NCBI GenBank assembly: GCA_902612965.1
Contig: CACMFN010000004.1
Location: 26,355-90,354 of the forward strand
DNA length: 64,000 nt
Direction of reading: 5' to 3'
Source: an uncultured SAR116 cluster alpha proteobacterium
Lineage (GTDB): Bacteria > Pseudomonadota > Alphaproteobacteria > Puniceispirillales > GCA-002684695
Shown here: one piece after another, positions 44,801-53,636 of the stretch
How positions within the stretch are numbered: the first letter of the stretch is position 1
Layout of the letters: every line of letters begins with the position of its first letter
The notes under the pieces: model-generated
Databases searched by the model: none
The model's input: only the letters and a program-made list of their open reading frames with translations
What the model was told of the DNA's origin: nothing
Translations under genes and position numbers: made by a program

Positions 44801-47800
44801 CTATCAGAAGCACCTGTTACGGTTCAGATGATTGCCACAGCAAATGGAGACCGCTTTGATTTTGTGATTTGTAGCCGCTCCAATGAAAACCAAAGAGATG
44901 AATGGGTTCAGCACTCAACTGGCATACTTGAACGCAGGCTACCAAGTCCAGCAGCTGCTATCATAATTGATAATGAGCTTACAAATTACACCCAACCTAT
45001 TGATATTGATGAGCTTTCATCCCGTTTTGAGGCCCGTGGTCTTGAATATTTCCCTCGCTTCAAAGCAATTGAAGCAATCTATAAAAACTCAGATAGCTTA
45101 GATCATGAATTTGGAACTGCCTTTGCACGCATAAAGCTGCCAGATGAAGCTGAATTACCTGGTGATAGCTATCGCTTGCATCCAGTGATTACAGATGCAA
45201 GTTTTCGGATTGCTGAAGCTATTTTTCAGGATGAAGATGCTGATCATATACACTTGCCCTTTAGCATATCGGGTTTCAGTTGTGATCATGCAGCTAGTAG
45301 TACAGTCTGGGTTAAGGCAACAGCACGACAGCAAGCTGAAACACGGGTCGTAAACCTTGAAATCTTTGATGAATATGGAAAACGTGTTGCCACAGTGGAA
45401 CAGTTAACATTACGCTCTGTTCCTGTTTTTAGTTTAAAGCGTGCAATGGCTAAGCCATTCAAAACTAGCGATATTCTAAACGACTGGCTTTATCATTTAG
45501 TATGGGAAGAGTCTTTGTTGCCAAAAGGATTAGCCGATGTAAAGTCAGGTAGTTGGCTATTTTTGACAGACCAAAACGGCATTTCGAATAAGCTTCTTCA
45601 TCTGATGCAAGTTGTGGGTCAGAAAGTGCATGTAGCCAAAACGAAAGAGGCAGCCAATACATTTCTTAAGTCTGAAAAAGCTGAATCAATAACTGGTATA
45701 CTGCACCTTTGGGCAATGGACTCCACTGAAGAAAAACCAAACGCCTCGCTAACAGCGAGCTTAGAGGTAGTTCAAGTACTCGCACAAGCTAAAGGAACTG
45801 TAAAGCACTGGTTTGTTACAAAAGGTGCGCAATCGGTTAACACTAATGATATAATTTCGCCTTGGCAAAGTCAGTTTTGGGGTTTTGGCAGGACGTTGCA
45901 AGTTGAATATCCAGATGCATTAGGTGCATGCATTGACCTTGACCCTGCCGCAGATGAAACCATGAGTAGTCTTGACATGCTTGTCAAAGAAATCTGTAGT
46001 TCAAGCCTAGAAACAGAGGTTGCTTTTCGCAAAGGTATCCGTCGGGTTGCACGGCTTGTCAAACCTTGTGCATCTGAAGATTTGCAAAGTCCCTTTAAGC
46101 TTAATCCAGATGCCTCTTATATAATCACAGGTGGGATAGGCGCTCTTGGATTACAGGTTGCTCAATATCTAACAACTCATGGCGCATCTCATCTAATACT
46201 AACTGGTCGTAGTGGTGTTTCCACTGACGACCAACGCACCGTTCTTCAAGCATTGGAGAATGCGGGTGTTAAAATTGAAGTTTTTGCTGCAGATGTAAGT
46301 AAAGCTGAAGACGTTGCACAACTTCTAGCACATACATCAAACCTACGCGGGGTTGTCCATGCTGCTGGTGTTTTAGACGATGGAATGTTAATGCATCAAA
46401 GCCCCGAACGCTTTTTAAAAGTTTCTGGACCAAAGGTCAGTGGTGCCTGGAATCTTCACATTCAAACGAAAGATCTTCCACTTGACTTCTTTGTTCTTTT
46501 CTCATCCGTTGCAAGTATAATAGGTTCGCCAGGTCAATCTAACTACGCTGCTGCAAATGCATTTATGGATGGTTTGGCTTATCACCGTAAACATCATGGC
46601 TTGGTAGCAACATCAATAAACTGGGGTCCATGGTCTGATGTTGGTATGGCAGCATCAGATGTAGTCTTGCAGCGCCTCATGAAAGATGGCTGGCAACCAA
46701 TGAATTCAAGTCAAGGGTGTGATTTTATAGGACATCTTTTGAAGGTATGTAAATTACCACAAGCTGCAGTTTTACCAGTTGATTGGAGGCAGTTTGCTGC
46801 AAGCGTCCCAGGAGCTGTTAATTGGAATATATTAAGTCATCTTGTATCAAAAGAGCAATCAAACCCACTGCTAGGAAACCCAGCAGAGCTGGCAGCCCAG
46901 CGAGTGAAAGAGGCATTGTCTCAAAAACGCGTTGACCACATAAGCTCTTATCTGCTGGAACGTATTGCCCAGACCCTGCGTGTACCAGCAGCTGATCTTG
47001 ATGAGTTTGCTCAGCTCGGTGATCTTGGTGTTGATTCATTAACGTCTGTAGAAATCCAGCTTTGGGTTCGAAGTGATCTTGAAGTGGAGCTTACAATTGA
47101 ACATTTATTCACTTCTCCTAGTATCCGTGACCTTGCTATTTTGGTTGATCAATTTATAGAGGGCAAGTCAAATGGTTCAGAACAAGGAGAAAAGGACGTA
47201 TCTGTGAAAAATGGTCGTTGGGTAATCTGCCAACAACCCCGTCCAGAGGCAAAAATTCGTCTTTTCTGTTTTCCATATGCTGGTGGTGGTGCATCTGTTT
47301 TTAATTCATGGAACCAGGTTATTTCTGATAATATTGAACTTTGTGTTTTTCAAATGCCTGGACGAGAGGAAAGGCTTAGCGAGAAATTAATAACCGATAT
47401 GTCCCAGCTTGTTGACTCCCTAGTCAAGGAAATAAAAACTTATTCAGACCGCCCCTTTGCATTTTTTGGACATAGCATGGGTGCAATTGTAGCGTATGAA
47501 ACAGCCTGCCACTTGCGTAAAATTGGGTCTAGTGAGCCTTTACACATTTTCCTTTCAGCAAGAGCTGCACCACATTTACAAGAGGATAGCGAACCTCTTC
47601 GATTCCTTGATGATGAGACTTTTGTAGACCGTCTTCATCAAACTTATGGTGCAGTTCCTGAGGCCATTCGACAAAGTGAAGAGCTGAAAAAAGTTTTTCT
47701 TCCTATATTGCGGGCAGATGTTGAACTACTTGAAAAATATAAAAACAACAGATCAGAGCCTCTTGATTGCCCCATTTCAGTATTAGGAGGAGAGAGTGAT

Positions 47801-47953
47801 CCAGCGATATCAAAGGCTATGTTAGCAGGCTGGCAAACATTTACTAGTTCAGTATTTATTCAGCATGAATTTCCTGGTGAACATTTCTTTATTAATTCAG
47901 AGCGTAATTTGGTCATTGAAACTATTATTAATGATCTTACTGTTAAAGATTAA
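41813..47953 (+). CDS. Single-module type I polyketide synthase, KS-AT-DH-KR-ACP-TE
   Basis: Domains in order (residues): short docking-like helix 13-33; ketosynthase about 40-460 with Cys213 (DTACSSS), His348 (THGTGT) and His386 (NVGHLD); acyltransferase about 568-860 with Ser658 (GHSIGE) and HAFHS at 757-761, the malonyl-CoA pattern; dehydratase about 922-1200 with His954 in the HxxxGxxxxP motif and Asp1128; ketoreductase about 1430-1610 with GGIGALG, Tyr1578 and the B-type LDD motif at 1521-1523; carrier Ser1742 (GVDSL); thioesterase about 1814-2040 with Ser1888 (GHSMG), Asp1996 and His2024. There is no enoylreductase. All catalytic residues are intact. One module with its own thioesterase suggests one or several rounds of extension on a starter loaded by the upstream genes. 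Confidence 0.95.
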   Translation: MPKEEKPYESRPKTLEEANAEIARLQAELASRGKGNIQKEPIAIIGMGCRYPGGVRTPEEFWHLLSSGEDILSDIPDDRWDFEAHFDPEITVPGKMYVRKGYYLEDIDQFDPQFFGLSPREAESLDPQQRLVMEVSWETLEHAGIAPSSLKGGKTGVFVGQYWDDYSSQRIYSNDNREIDRYAQLSALRGLTAGRICHLLDSHGPAIQLDTACSSSSLAVHLACLSLRNGESDLALAGGVSLVLAPEHLIGICQMNALSPDGRCKTFDASADGFGQGEGCGMIALKRLSDAQADGDTVLALVQGSAVNHDGQARTVTTPSGPAQRDMLKDALSNARLEAHQIDFVETHGTGTPLGDPIEVSAIARVLCKNRTKPLYLGAVKANVGHLDSAAGIAGLMKVVLSLQHKTIPLHLNYSEPNRHIPWDDWPIKIPMENTAWEGKERFAGISAFGMSGTNVHLIIGQAPESTELPKTQSSVFGQEQLLTLSAKAPGVLPDLAKSYAEVIESEGSGLELSRLCFTAATGRSHFSHRVAFQASNPQDLLTSLNEFTAGNSSEYTATGVKGRRAPKLGFLFTGQGAQHIGMGKALYEVHPFFRMTIQRCAKLLEPYLEKPLLNVMWEGEVLHQTAYTQPALFVIEYSLAKLFEDWGVVPDLLLGHSIGEYVAACIAGVLTLEDALRLVAVRGRLMQSLPQGGKMVSVTTDETTVLNAIANDPFVSIAAVNAPQSIVISGEEAAVDQVAGRLGKSGVKTTTLKVSHAFHSQMMDPILEEFRAELEDIDFKPPKKILISNITGRSWDNKQLSADYWVDHLRSTVRFSDGITYAQSKKIEIFLEIGPKPTLLGLGRASLSSNFGTWIPSLKPYSECSTLLNSVGQLYVRGIDINWKAFYAQASLERMKLPNYSWRYQRCWTDIVSTGGNGTRLHPLVHRRIENASQSVIFESSLSASSPAYLDDHRVFGSVVYPASAFFEMAMVIARFIFGQDEVALTNVSIGRALLLSEAPVTVQMIATANGDRFDFVICSRSNENQRDEWVQHSTGILERRLPSPAAAIIIDNELTNYTQPIDIDELSSRFEARGLEYFPRFKAIEAIYKNSDSLDHEFGTAFARIKLPDEAELPGDSYRLHPVITDASFRIAEAIFQDEDADHIHLPFSISGFSCDHAASSTVWVKATARQQAETRVVNLEIFDEYGKRVATVEQLTLRSVPVFSLKRAMAKPFKTSDILNDWLYHLVWEESLLPKGLADVKSGSWLFLTDQNGISNKLLHLMQVVGQKVHVAKTKEAANTFLKSEKAESITGILHLWAMDSTEEKPNASLTASLEVVQVLAQAKGTVKHWFVTKGAQSVNTNDIISPWQSQFWGFGRTLQVEYPDALGACIDLDPAADETMSSLDMLVKEICSSSLETEVAFRKGIRRVARLVKPCASEDLQSPFKLNPDASYIITGGIGALGLQVAQYLTTHGASHLILTGRSGVSTDDQRTVLQALENAGVKIEVFAADVSKAEDVAQLLAHTSNLRGVVHAAGVLDDGMLMHQSPERFLKVSGPKVSGAWNLHIQTKDLPLDFFVLFSSVASIIGSPGQSNYAAANAFMDGLAYHRKHHGLVATSINWGPWSDVGMAASDVVLQRLMKDGWQPMNSSQGCDFIGHLLKVCKLPQAAVLPVDWRQFAASVPGAVNWNILSHLVSKEQSNPLLGNPAELAAQRVKEALSQKRVDHISSYLLERIAQTLRVPAADLDEFAQLGDLGVDSLTSVEIQLWVRSDLEVELTIEHLFTSPSIRDLAILVDQFIEGKSNGSEQGEKDVSVKNGRWVICQQPRPEAKIRLFCFPYAGGGASVFNSWNQVISDNIELCVFQMPGREERLSEKLITDMSQLVDSLVKEIKTYSDRPFAFFGHSMGAIVAYETACHLRKIGSSEPLHIFLSARAAPHLQEDSEPLRFLDDETFVDRLHQTYGAVPEAIRQSEELKKVFLPILRADVELLEKYKNNRSEPLDCPISVLGGESDPAISKAMLAGWQTFTSSVFIQHEFPGEHFFINSERNLVIETIINDLTVKD

Positions 47954-47971
47954 AATATAAGGAGAAATATC

Positions 47972-49237
47972 ATGTCTAATGATAAGGTAATTATTGCAGG
48001 TGGAGGAATAGGTGGTCTTACATTAGGTCTTACTCTTCATCAAATTGGTATACCTTTCGTCGTGTTGGAAACATGGAGTGAAATGCGCCCCTTGGGTGTA
48101 GGTATAAATATTCAGCCTAATGCGGTTCGTGAACTATTTGATTTGGGACTAACCGCTGATATTCTAGATACAATAGGAGTTCCCGTTAAAGAATGGGCGC
48201 TGGTAGGATTAAATGGAAGAGAGGTCTATGCAGAAGCACGTGGATTGGATGCTGGATATAATTGGCCTCAATATGCAGTACACCGAGGGGAATTGCATAT
48301 GCTTCTTTACAGAACTTTGATAGAGCGCGCTGGCAAAGACTCTGTACTGTTAGACGCTAAAGTAAATGGCTATGTTAAACAGCAATCTGGCGAGGTAAGG
48401 GTTTTAGTGAGCAAAGGAAATGGATCAAAGTTTCAGGCATCAGGACGTTTGCTCATTGGCGCTGATGGAATTCATTCCGCGGTTCGTGCCCAAATGCATC
48501 CAGATCAACCGCCAATTCATTGGGGTGGTGCTATCATGTGGCGTGGAACGGTTAAGGCAAAACCTTTGCGAACAGAATCTTCCTTTATCGGTCTTGGCAC
48601 TGATAAACATAGGATGGTAATTTATCCTATTTCAGCGCCAGATGTGAATGGTCTTTCTCTGATCAACTGGATTGCCGAGGTCACAGTTGACAGTAGTGAG
48701 GGCTGGCAGCAGGAGGGATGGTTTCGTGAGGTTCAATTAAAAGAATTCGCACATCACTTTGACGATTTTGTTTACGATTGGCTTAATGTACCTGAAATGC
48801 TTCAAGCGGCAGATTGTGCCTATGAAAACCCAATGATCGATCGTGACCCTGTTGCGAGTTGGGTTGATGGGCCGGTCGCTCTTATGGGAGATGCAGCTCA
48901 TGCAATGTACCCAACAGGTTCTAACGGTGCCAGTCAGTCAATTATTGATGCAAGAATTATTGGTGCAAGATTGCTTGACCACGGTATTAGTAAAGATGCA
49001 TTAATCGCTTATGACGCAGAACTATGTGAACCAATTTCACAACTAGTTCTGCGTAATCGTGGGGCTGGCCCATTTGGTTTATTGAACTTAGTGGCTGAAA
49101 GATGTGGTGGTATTTTTGATGAAATTGATGAGGTCATTTCAGAAAGAGAACGAAAGGACTTTATGGCCAAATATAAACAAGCTGCAGGATTTGCTATAGA
49201 AAACCTTAATTCATCGCCGCCAACTATTCAGATCTAA
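47972..49237 (+). CDS. FAD-dependent aromatic-ring monooxygenase (PhzS/salicylate-hydroxylase type)
   Basis: This is a group A flavoprotein of 421 aa: FAD motif IIAGGGIGGLTLGLTL, the DG motif LLIGADGIHSAVR and the GD motif ALMGDAAHAMYPTGSNGASQ. Such enzymes hydroxylate phenolic or other electron-rich aromatic rings with NAD(P)H and oxygen. AAGGAGA precedes the ATG, 18 bp after the polyketide synthase, so it is the last gene of the operon and probably tailors the aryl polyketide, or supplies a hydroxylated starter. It converges with the LysR gene. Confidence 0.88.
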   Translation: MSNDKVIIAGGGIGGLTLGLTLHQIGIPFVVLETWSEMRPLGVGINIQPNAVRELFDLGLTADILDTIGVPVKEWALVGLNGREVYAEARGLDAGYNWPQYAVHRGELHMLLYRTLIERAGKDSVLLDAKVNGYVKQQSGEVRVLVSKGNGSKFQASGRLLIGADGIHSAVRAQMHPDQPPIHWGGAIMWRGTVKAKPLRTESSFIGLGTDKHRMVIYPISAPDVNGLSLINWIAEVTVDSSEGWQQEGWFREVQLKEFAHHFDDFVYDWLNVPEMLQAADCAYENPMIDRDPVASWVDGPVALMGDAAHAMYPTGSNGASQSIIDARIIGARLLDHGISKDALIAYDAELCEPISQLVLRNRGAGPFGLLNLVAERCGGIFDEIDEVISERERKDFMAKYKQAAGFAIENLNSSPPTIQI

Positions 49238-49270
49238 AATTTTCCCTAAAATATCCTTTTTAATAGATGA

Positions 49271-50203
49271 CTAATACACCCTAACTAAATCAAGTAAAAT
49301 TTTCGTTAGCCAAGTATGTAAAGGGTTAGCTAAGTCACGAATATGCCGAACTGCGTGAATTTGAAATGATCCACCTTCAATAGGAAGATCACTATACTTA
49401 ATTCCAAACTTTTTCATATTTTCTTTTGCTATCCTCTTCGGGAGGATAACAACTAGATCTGATTTTTCCAAAATTGAAAGTGCAGTAAAAAGTGATGGAA
49501 CAATTGTTTTAATGTTTATTGTAAGACCCTGAAGATCTAGAGCTTGATCAACCAAATTCTTAATTAGACCATAAGGAGAAATAAGAAGGTGATTTTCATT
49601 TGCAATTTTTTCAAGAGATAATTTCCCTTTGAATATTTTATGACCACTACGGGCAGCTAAAACATAATGTTCTTCATAAAGCTTTTCTGCAATATAAGAA
49701 TTATTACCTCTTATTGGAAAGTTAAAGTACCCAATAGACAAATCGATTTTCCCATATGATAAAGCATTAATTGCCTCATAATTCTGGATTGGAAATGCAT
49801 GAACATTAATGTTAGGACTTACTTTGGCCAATTTAGCTACTAATTTAGGTATAATGTTGGTTAACTCATAATCAAATGCACCAATACGCAAATCTGTTGA
49901 TTCTGTTATAGGATTAAATTCTTCTGAGCCTTTAAGTGTTTCGGAAACTAAACGAATTATTTCTAGTACTTTTGGTTCTAATGTATTAGCAAGTGCTGTC
50001 GGCTCTAGTCCATGTGATCGACGGAGAAATAAAGGATCATCAAATAGATTTCTGAGACGTTTTAATGCATGACTTACTGCAGGTTGAGTTAATCTCATTT
50101 CTGATGCAACAGCAGTAGTCTTGCGGTGACGCATGGTTGCTAAGAAGACAAGTAAAATCGTAGAATCAACTAGCCTGATATTAATATCATTTATATCTTT
50201 CAT
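49271..50203 (-). CDS. LysR-family transcriptional regulator
   Basis: The N-terminal winged helix is visible in TTAVASEMRLTQPAVSHALK and RLRNLFDDPLFLRRSHGLEP; the effector-binding domain follows from about residue 95. At 310 aa it has the usual length. It is divergent from the binding-protein gene, with a 14-base palindrome in the shared region, so it probably controls the ABC/SnoaL-like operon in response to its substrate. It might also act on the convergent polyketide operon. Confidence 0.9.
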   Translation of the reverse strand: MKDINDINIRLVDSTILLVFLATMRHRKTTAVASEMRLTQPAVSHALKRLRNLFDDPLFLRRSHGLEPTALANTLEPKVLEIIRLVSETLKGSEEFNPITESTDLRIGAFDYELTNIIPKLVAKLAKVSPNINVHAFPIQNYEAINALSYGKIDLSIGYFNFPIRGNNSYIAEKLYEEHYVLAARSGHKIFKGKLSLEKIANENHLLISPYGLIKNLVDQALDLQGLTINIKTIVPSLFTALSILEKSDLVVILPKRIAKENMKKFGIKYSDLPIEGGSFQIHAVRHIRDLANPLHTWLTKILLDLVRVY

Positions 50204-50245
50204 AAATATAATTCATTATCTTAATTTTTGTCAGTGGTCTAGTTT

Positions 50246-50259
50246 TTTATCTAGATAAA
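50246..50259. promoter_or_regulatory. Palindrome TTTATCTAGATAAA, candidate LysR operator
   Basis: This is a perfect 14-base palindrome in the 169-bp divergent region between the LysR gene and the binding-protein gene, about 43 bp from the LysR start. LysR regulators bind interrupted dyads (T-N11-A) in such positions; the sequence fits as part of the operator or autoregulatory site. A second short palindrome, ATGATCAT, overlaps its end. Confidence 0.4.
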
Positions 50260-50372
50260 TGATCATCAACGCTGATTTACTATGTTTTCAGTTTAGATCA
50301 CTTAAACCTGCAAATATTGCGGATTAACAAGGTGCATGAAACTTAAATGTACTTAGATGATGGAGAGAAAGA

Positions 50373-51617
50373 ATGTTTTTAAAAAAATTAATTTTATCAG
50401 TTGCCACTGGATGCTTATTAAGTTCGGTGGCATTTGCTACAGACTGTGGTCCTTCGGGTCAGTCAATTAGAATTCTTGCCAGTGATTTTCCGGCGATACA
50501 CGCTGTTGCTGGAACAGCTGAAAAAAATTGTTCATCTAGCGCTTCAGAATTCACACGCAATCATACTACTGAGGCACGCCAGATTATGAATGCAGCGCTG
50601 ACACCTAATCCTGCTGAGTATACTAGTGTAATCGTTGCAAATTCTACGCTTACTCAACTTATGAATGATGACCTTGTTCGTCCATTAAATGATTTAGTCC
50701 AAAAATATGGCTCCAATCTTCCAGATAATCTTATGATTACAGTCGATGGTAATGTGATGGCTGTTGCTTTTATGGCAAATTCACAACACTTATTTTCACG
50801 TAAAGATATTCTTGAAAAGGCAGGCATTAAAAGTATACCGAGTACTTACAATCAGGTAATTGACGCAGCTGATGCTATTCGCAAAGCAGGCATAATGAAA
50901 TATCCAATTGTGATGAATATGAAGACAGGATGGAATGTTGGAGAATCTTTTAATCTAATTTTTGTTGCGCATGGTGGTGAATTTTTTAAACCAGGCACTG
51001 CAGAACCATCTGTAAATACTGCTGAAGGTATTGCTGCATTAAAAATGCTCAAGGCATTATCTGAATATGCACACCCCGACCATTTGACACAGGCTTCCAA
51101 TGAAACTCAAGCGATTTGGGAAGCAGGAGATGCGGCACTGGGAATTATGTGGGGAACCCGAGGATCTGTGATATTAGATAATGAAGGGTCTTCAGAGCAG
51201 GTAACTTCAAATACTATACTATCGTCAGCACCTACAGTTAAACCTGGTGGTATACCCGGTGCAACCTTATGGTGGGATGGTTTTACTATTTCGAAAAATG
51301 TTCCAGACTCAGAGGCAGAGGCTACATTTGCAGCTCTTATCAGCGCTTTAAATGCAGACATGGTTGCAGCCAATAACGACGATGCAATTTGGTTACTAGA
51401 AGGCTTTAAACCTGGTGCTGCTGCTGAAGGAGTTTCTGCAACTGCTGCTGGCGGCGCGCCACCATACCCAATGTTACCTCAAATTGGTCTATTGCATAAT
51501 GCACTTGGCACAGAGTTAGTGGACTTTCTTAAAGGGGATGAAAGTGCAGAAAAAGCACTAGCCGACGTCGAAGCTGCTTATGTAACTGCCGCAAAAGAAA
51601 AGGGTTTTCTTCAGTAA
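50373..51617 (+). CDS. Sugar-type ABC transporter substrate-binding protein (family 1)
   Basis: This is a periplasmic receptor of 414 aa with a signal peptide (residues 1-22, cleavage near AFA). The layout fits family 1 carbohydrate-binding proteins: NSTLTQLMNDDLVRPLNDLV, then FSRKDILEKAGIKSIPSTYN and the later WWDGFTISKNVPDSEAE. The ligand is unknown; family members bind sugars, polyols and glycerol phosphodiesters. AGAGAAAG before the ATG serves as ribosome-binding site. First gene of the operon divergent from LysR. Confidence 0.87.
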   Translation: MFLKKLILSVATGCLLSSVAFATDCGPSGQSIRILASDFPAIHAVAGTAEKNCSSSASEFTRNHTTEARQIMNAALTPNPAEYTSVIVANSTLTQLMNDDLVRPLNDLVQKYGSNLPDNLMITVDGNVMAVAFMANSQHLFSRKDILEKAGIKSIPSTYNQVIDAADAIRKAGIMKYPIVMNMKTGWNVGESFNLIFVAHGGEFFKPGTAEPSVNTAEGIAALKMLKALSEYAHPDHLTQASNETQAIWEAGDAALGIMWGTRGSVILDNEGSSEQVTSNTILSSAPTVKPGGIPGATLWWDGFTISKNVPDSEAEATFAALISALNADMVAANNDDAIWLLEGFKPGAAAEGVSATAAGGAPPYPMLPQIGLLHNALGTELVDFLKGDESAEKALADVEAAYVTAAKEKGFLQ

Positions 51618-51708
51618 ACTTTGACAAACTGAAGGTAAAGCTTTAGTGTTAGGGGGAGTCTCCTACCTTCCCCTTTCACTAATTGTCTCACAAATTGGTT
51701 TATAAGAA

Positions 51709-52740
51709 TTGAAACACCGTACATTTTTCTGGTTTATATTGCCTACATTGTCAGCAATGATTTTATTTATTGCGCTGCCAATTATTTCTGCTTTTGTACA
51801 GTCACTTTTTATACAGCATGAACAGGTTTTAATTGTATCTCAAAATTGCGGGCCATTTGGTTGCAGTGAAGTAACTTCTATAGATTTCGAAAAAACTATA
51901 AAGCTTCGTCAGGATGCTCCTCTAGGAAAATATAATGGTATAAACACTTATTTAAACCGCTCACATTTAGCGTTTGCTGAAGTTGGAAACGCTTGGTCTG
52001 CTTCAGAAACATTAGTTGATTTTTTTAATGAGGTTTTTAACCTTCCTCTCTATGGTGCTTTAGCATTCACACTAACATATACGGCAGTGGTGACACCGTT
52101 AGTTTTAATACTTGGATTTAGTATTGCTATTGGTGTTAACGGCCTACCTAATATTATGAAGGGGCCATCCATATTTGTCTCACTTTTACCTTTCCTTGTA
52201 ACGCCGCTAGTAGGGTCTTTGATCTTGTTTTGGATGGTTGATGGAGATGGCATAATCGGTGCTACCATAAAATTGATTTTTAATGATCCTGACCTTAGCC
52301 TTAAAGCCTCAACTGCTCTTACCTGGACAATGTTAATTGTGTACGGGATTTGGCACACACTACCATTTAGTTTTATTGTATTTTATGCTGGCCTTCAAAC
52401 TGTCCCTTTTGAGACATTAGAGGCTGCACTAATTGATGGCGCTACAAAGTGGCAACGTACAATTTACGTAGTAATCCCGCATCTTGTACCTCTCATTTCT
52501 TTTGTAACACTTATGCTACTGATGGATAATTTTAGAGTATTTGAACCGATTGTAAGTTTTTCTGCAGAAGCTCATGCGCGTTCATTGAGTTGGATTATTT
52601 ACAATGATCTCCGCGAAAGTGGAAACCCACTTTATGGATCGGCTGGAGCAACATCAATTTTGACAATTATTGGGATAGCATTCCTGTTGTTACCAGTATT
52701 GATCCGCACTTGGAAAGATTTCAAACTTAAAGGGCATTGA
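51709..52740 (+). CDS. Sugar-type ABC transporter permease (MalF/UgpA type)
   Basis: This is an integral membrane protein of 343 aa with the N-terminal helix (TFFWFILPTLSAMILFIALP), a periplasmic loop, and the transport domain with coupling loop ALIDGATKWQRTIYVVIPHL. The start is a TTG at 51709, since the first ATG (residue 16) would cut the first membrane helix. The 91-bp gap to the binding-protein gene contains no strong hairpin by eye. Confidence 0.87.
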   Translation: MKHRTFFWFILPTLSAMILFIALPIISAFVQSLFIQHEQVLIVSQNCGPFGCSEVTSIDFEKTIKLRQDAPLGKYNGINTYLNRSHLAFAEVGNAWSASETLVDFFNEVFNLPLYGALAFTLTYTAVVTPLVLILGFSIAIGVNGLPNIMKGPSIFVSLLPFLVTPLVGSLILFWMVDGDGIIGATIKLIFNDPDLSLKASTALTWTMLIVYGIWHTLPFSFIVFYAGLQTVPFETLEAALIDGATKWQRTIYVVIPHLVPLISFVTLMLLMDNFRVFEPIVSFSAEAHARSLSWIIYNDLRESGNPLYGSAGATSILTIIGIAFLLLPVLIRTWKDFKLKGH

Positions 52741-52750
52741 AAAGGTCATT

Positions 52751-53632
52751 ATGCAAACACAAGCTAAAACTAGCATTTCATTCGTCAAAGGTTTATCTTT
52801 CTGCCTTGTTTGCCTTTGGCTGTTAATAGCTGCATTCCCATTTGCCTGGTCATTTTGGGGAAGTTTTAAAGTCCAATCTGACTTCTTTTCTAAAGCAGAT
52901 TGGATGTATGCTCTTTGGGGAACGAATACCATAAAGGAAACTGGAAGTGCTTTCACTAGCTCTGGCTATTATGGCGCATGGATAATTAAAGGTTTTTGGA
53001 AGAACTTTACTAACACCGGAATTGTGGTTTTCTTTACAGTTTTAATTTCTCTTACAATTGGAACATTAGGTGGATATGCTTTAGCACGCTCTGGATTTAG
53101 ATATGCATTCTGGATATTAATGGCGGCTCTGATTTTTCGAGCAATGCCACATATAACCTTAGTATCTGGTTATCTACTGCCATTCTTTGAATGGAATATA
53201 TGGGGTTACTTGCCAACAACCATTATTGTACTTGTTGCAATGAACCAACCCTTTACCCTTTGGATGTTACATTCATTTTTCTTAAATGTGCCAAAAGATT
53301 TGGATGAAAGCGCCATGATTGACGGGTGTAATAGATTTCAAGCGTTTCGATATGTTGTTGTCCCCGTAATGTGGCCTGGAGTAATAACAGCAGGGCTGTT
53401 TAGTTTTCTTTTAGCCTATAATGACTTCACAGTAACAGTAATGCTACTTAGCGAAGACAATGAGACTATCATTCCTGCTATAAATAGTTTTCTTGGCACC
53501 ACCCAGGTTGAGGGCAAGATAATGTATGCAGTGGCAGCAGTTGTATCTGTTACAGCACCAATCTTGGTATTAGTCTTATTTTTTCAACGTCAAATTGTTA
53601 GCGGGTTAACTGCTGGCGCAGTTAAAGGTTAA
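52751..53632 (+). CDS. Sugar-type ABC transporter permease (MalG/UgpE type)
   Basis: This is the partner permease of 293 aa, with about six helices and the coupling loop ESAMIDGCNRFQAFRYVVVP. The N-terminal segment LSFCLVCLWLLIAAFPFAWS is the first helix. It lies 10 bp after the first permease gene. No ATPase gene of the MalK/UgpC type follows; the operon continues with SnoaL-like genes, so the energising subunit must come from elsewhere. Confidence 0.87.
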   Translation: MQTQAKTSISFVKGLSFCLVCLWLLIAAFPFAWSFWGSFKVQSDFFSKADWMYALWGTNTIKETGSAFTSSGYYGAWIIKGFWKNFTNTGIVVFFTVLISLTIGTLGGYALARSGFRYAFWILMAALIFRAMPHITLVSGYLLPFFEWNIWGYLPTTIIVLVAMNQPFTLWMLHSFFLNVPKDLDESAMIDGCNRFQAFRYVVVPVMWPGVITAGLFSFLLAYNDFTVTVMLLSEDNETIIPAINSFLGTTQVEGKIMYAVAAVVSVTAPILVLVLFFQRQIVSGLTAGAVKG

Positions 53633-53636
53633 GTAA

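Noticed and set aside
46818..47039. Small open frames on the minus strand inside the polyketide synthase gene
   Set aside because: Shadows of the large coding frame; the encoded sequences are His/Gln-rich, low in complexity and have no start signals.
41813..47953. PKS as a 6-methylsalicylic-acid-synthase-type enzyme
   Set aside because: The domain order is similar, but the presence of a free loading ACP, an aryl-CoA-ligase-like enzyme and a fused thioesterase argues for another starter and release mode; phylogeny would be needed to decide.
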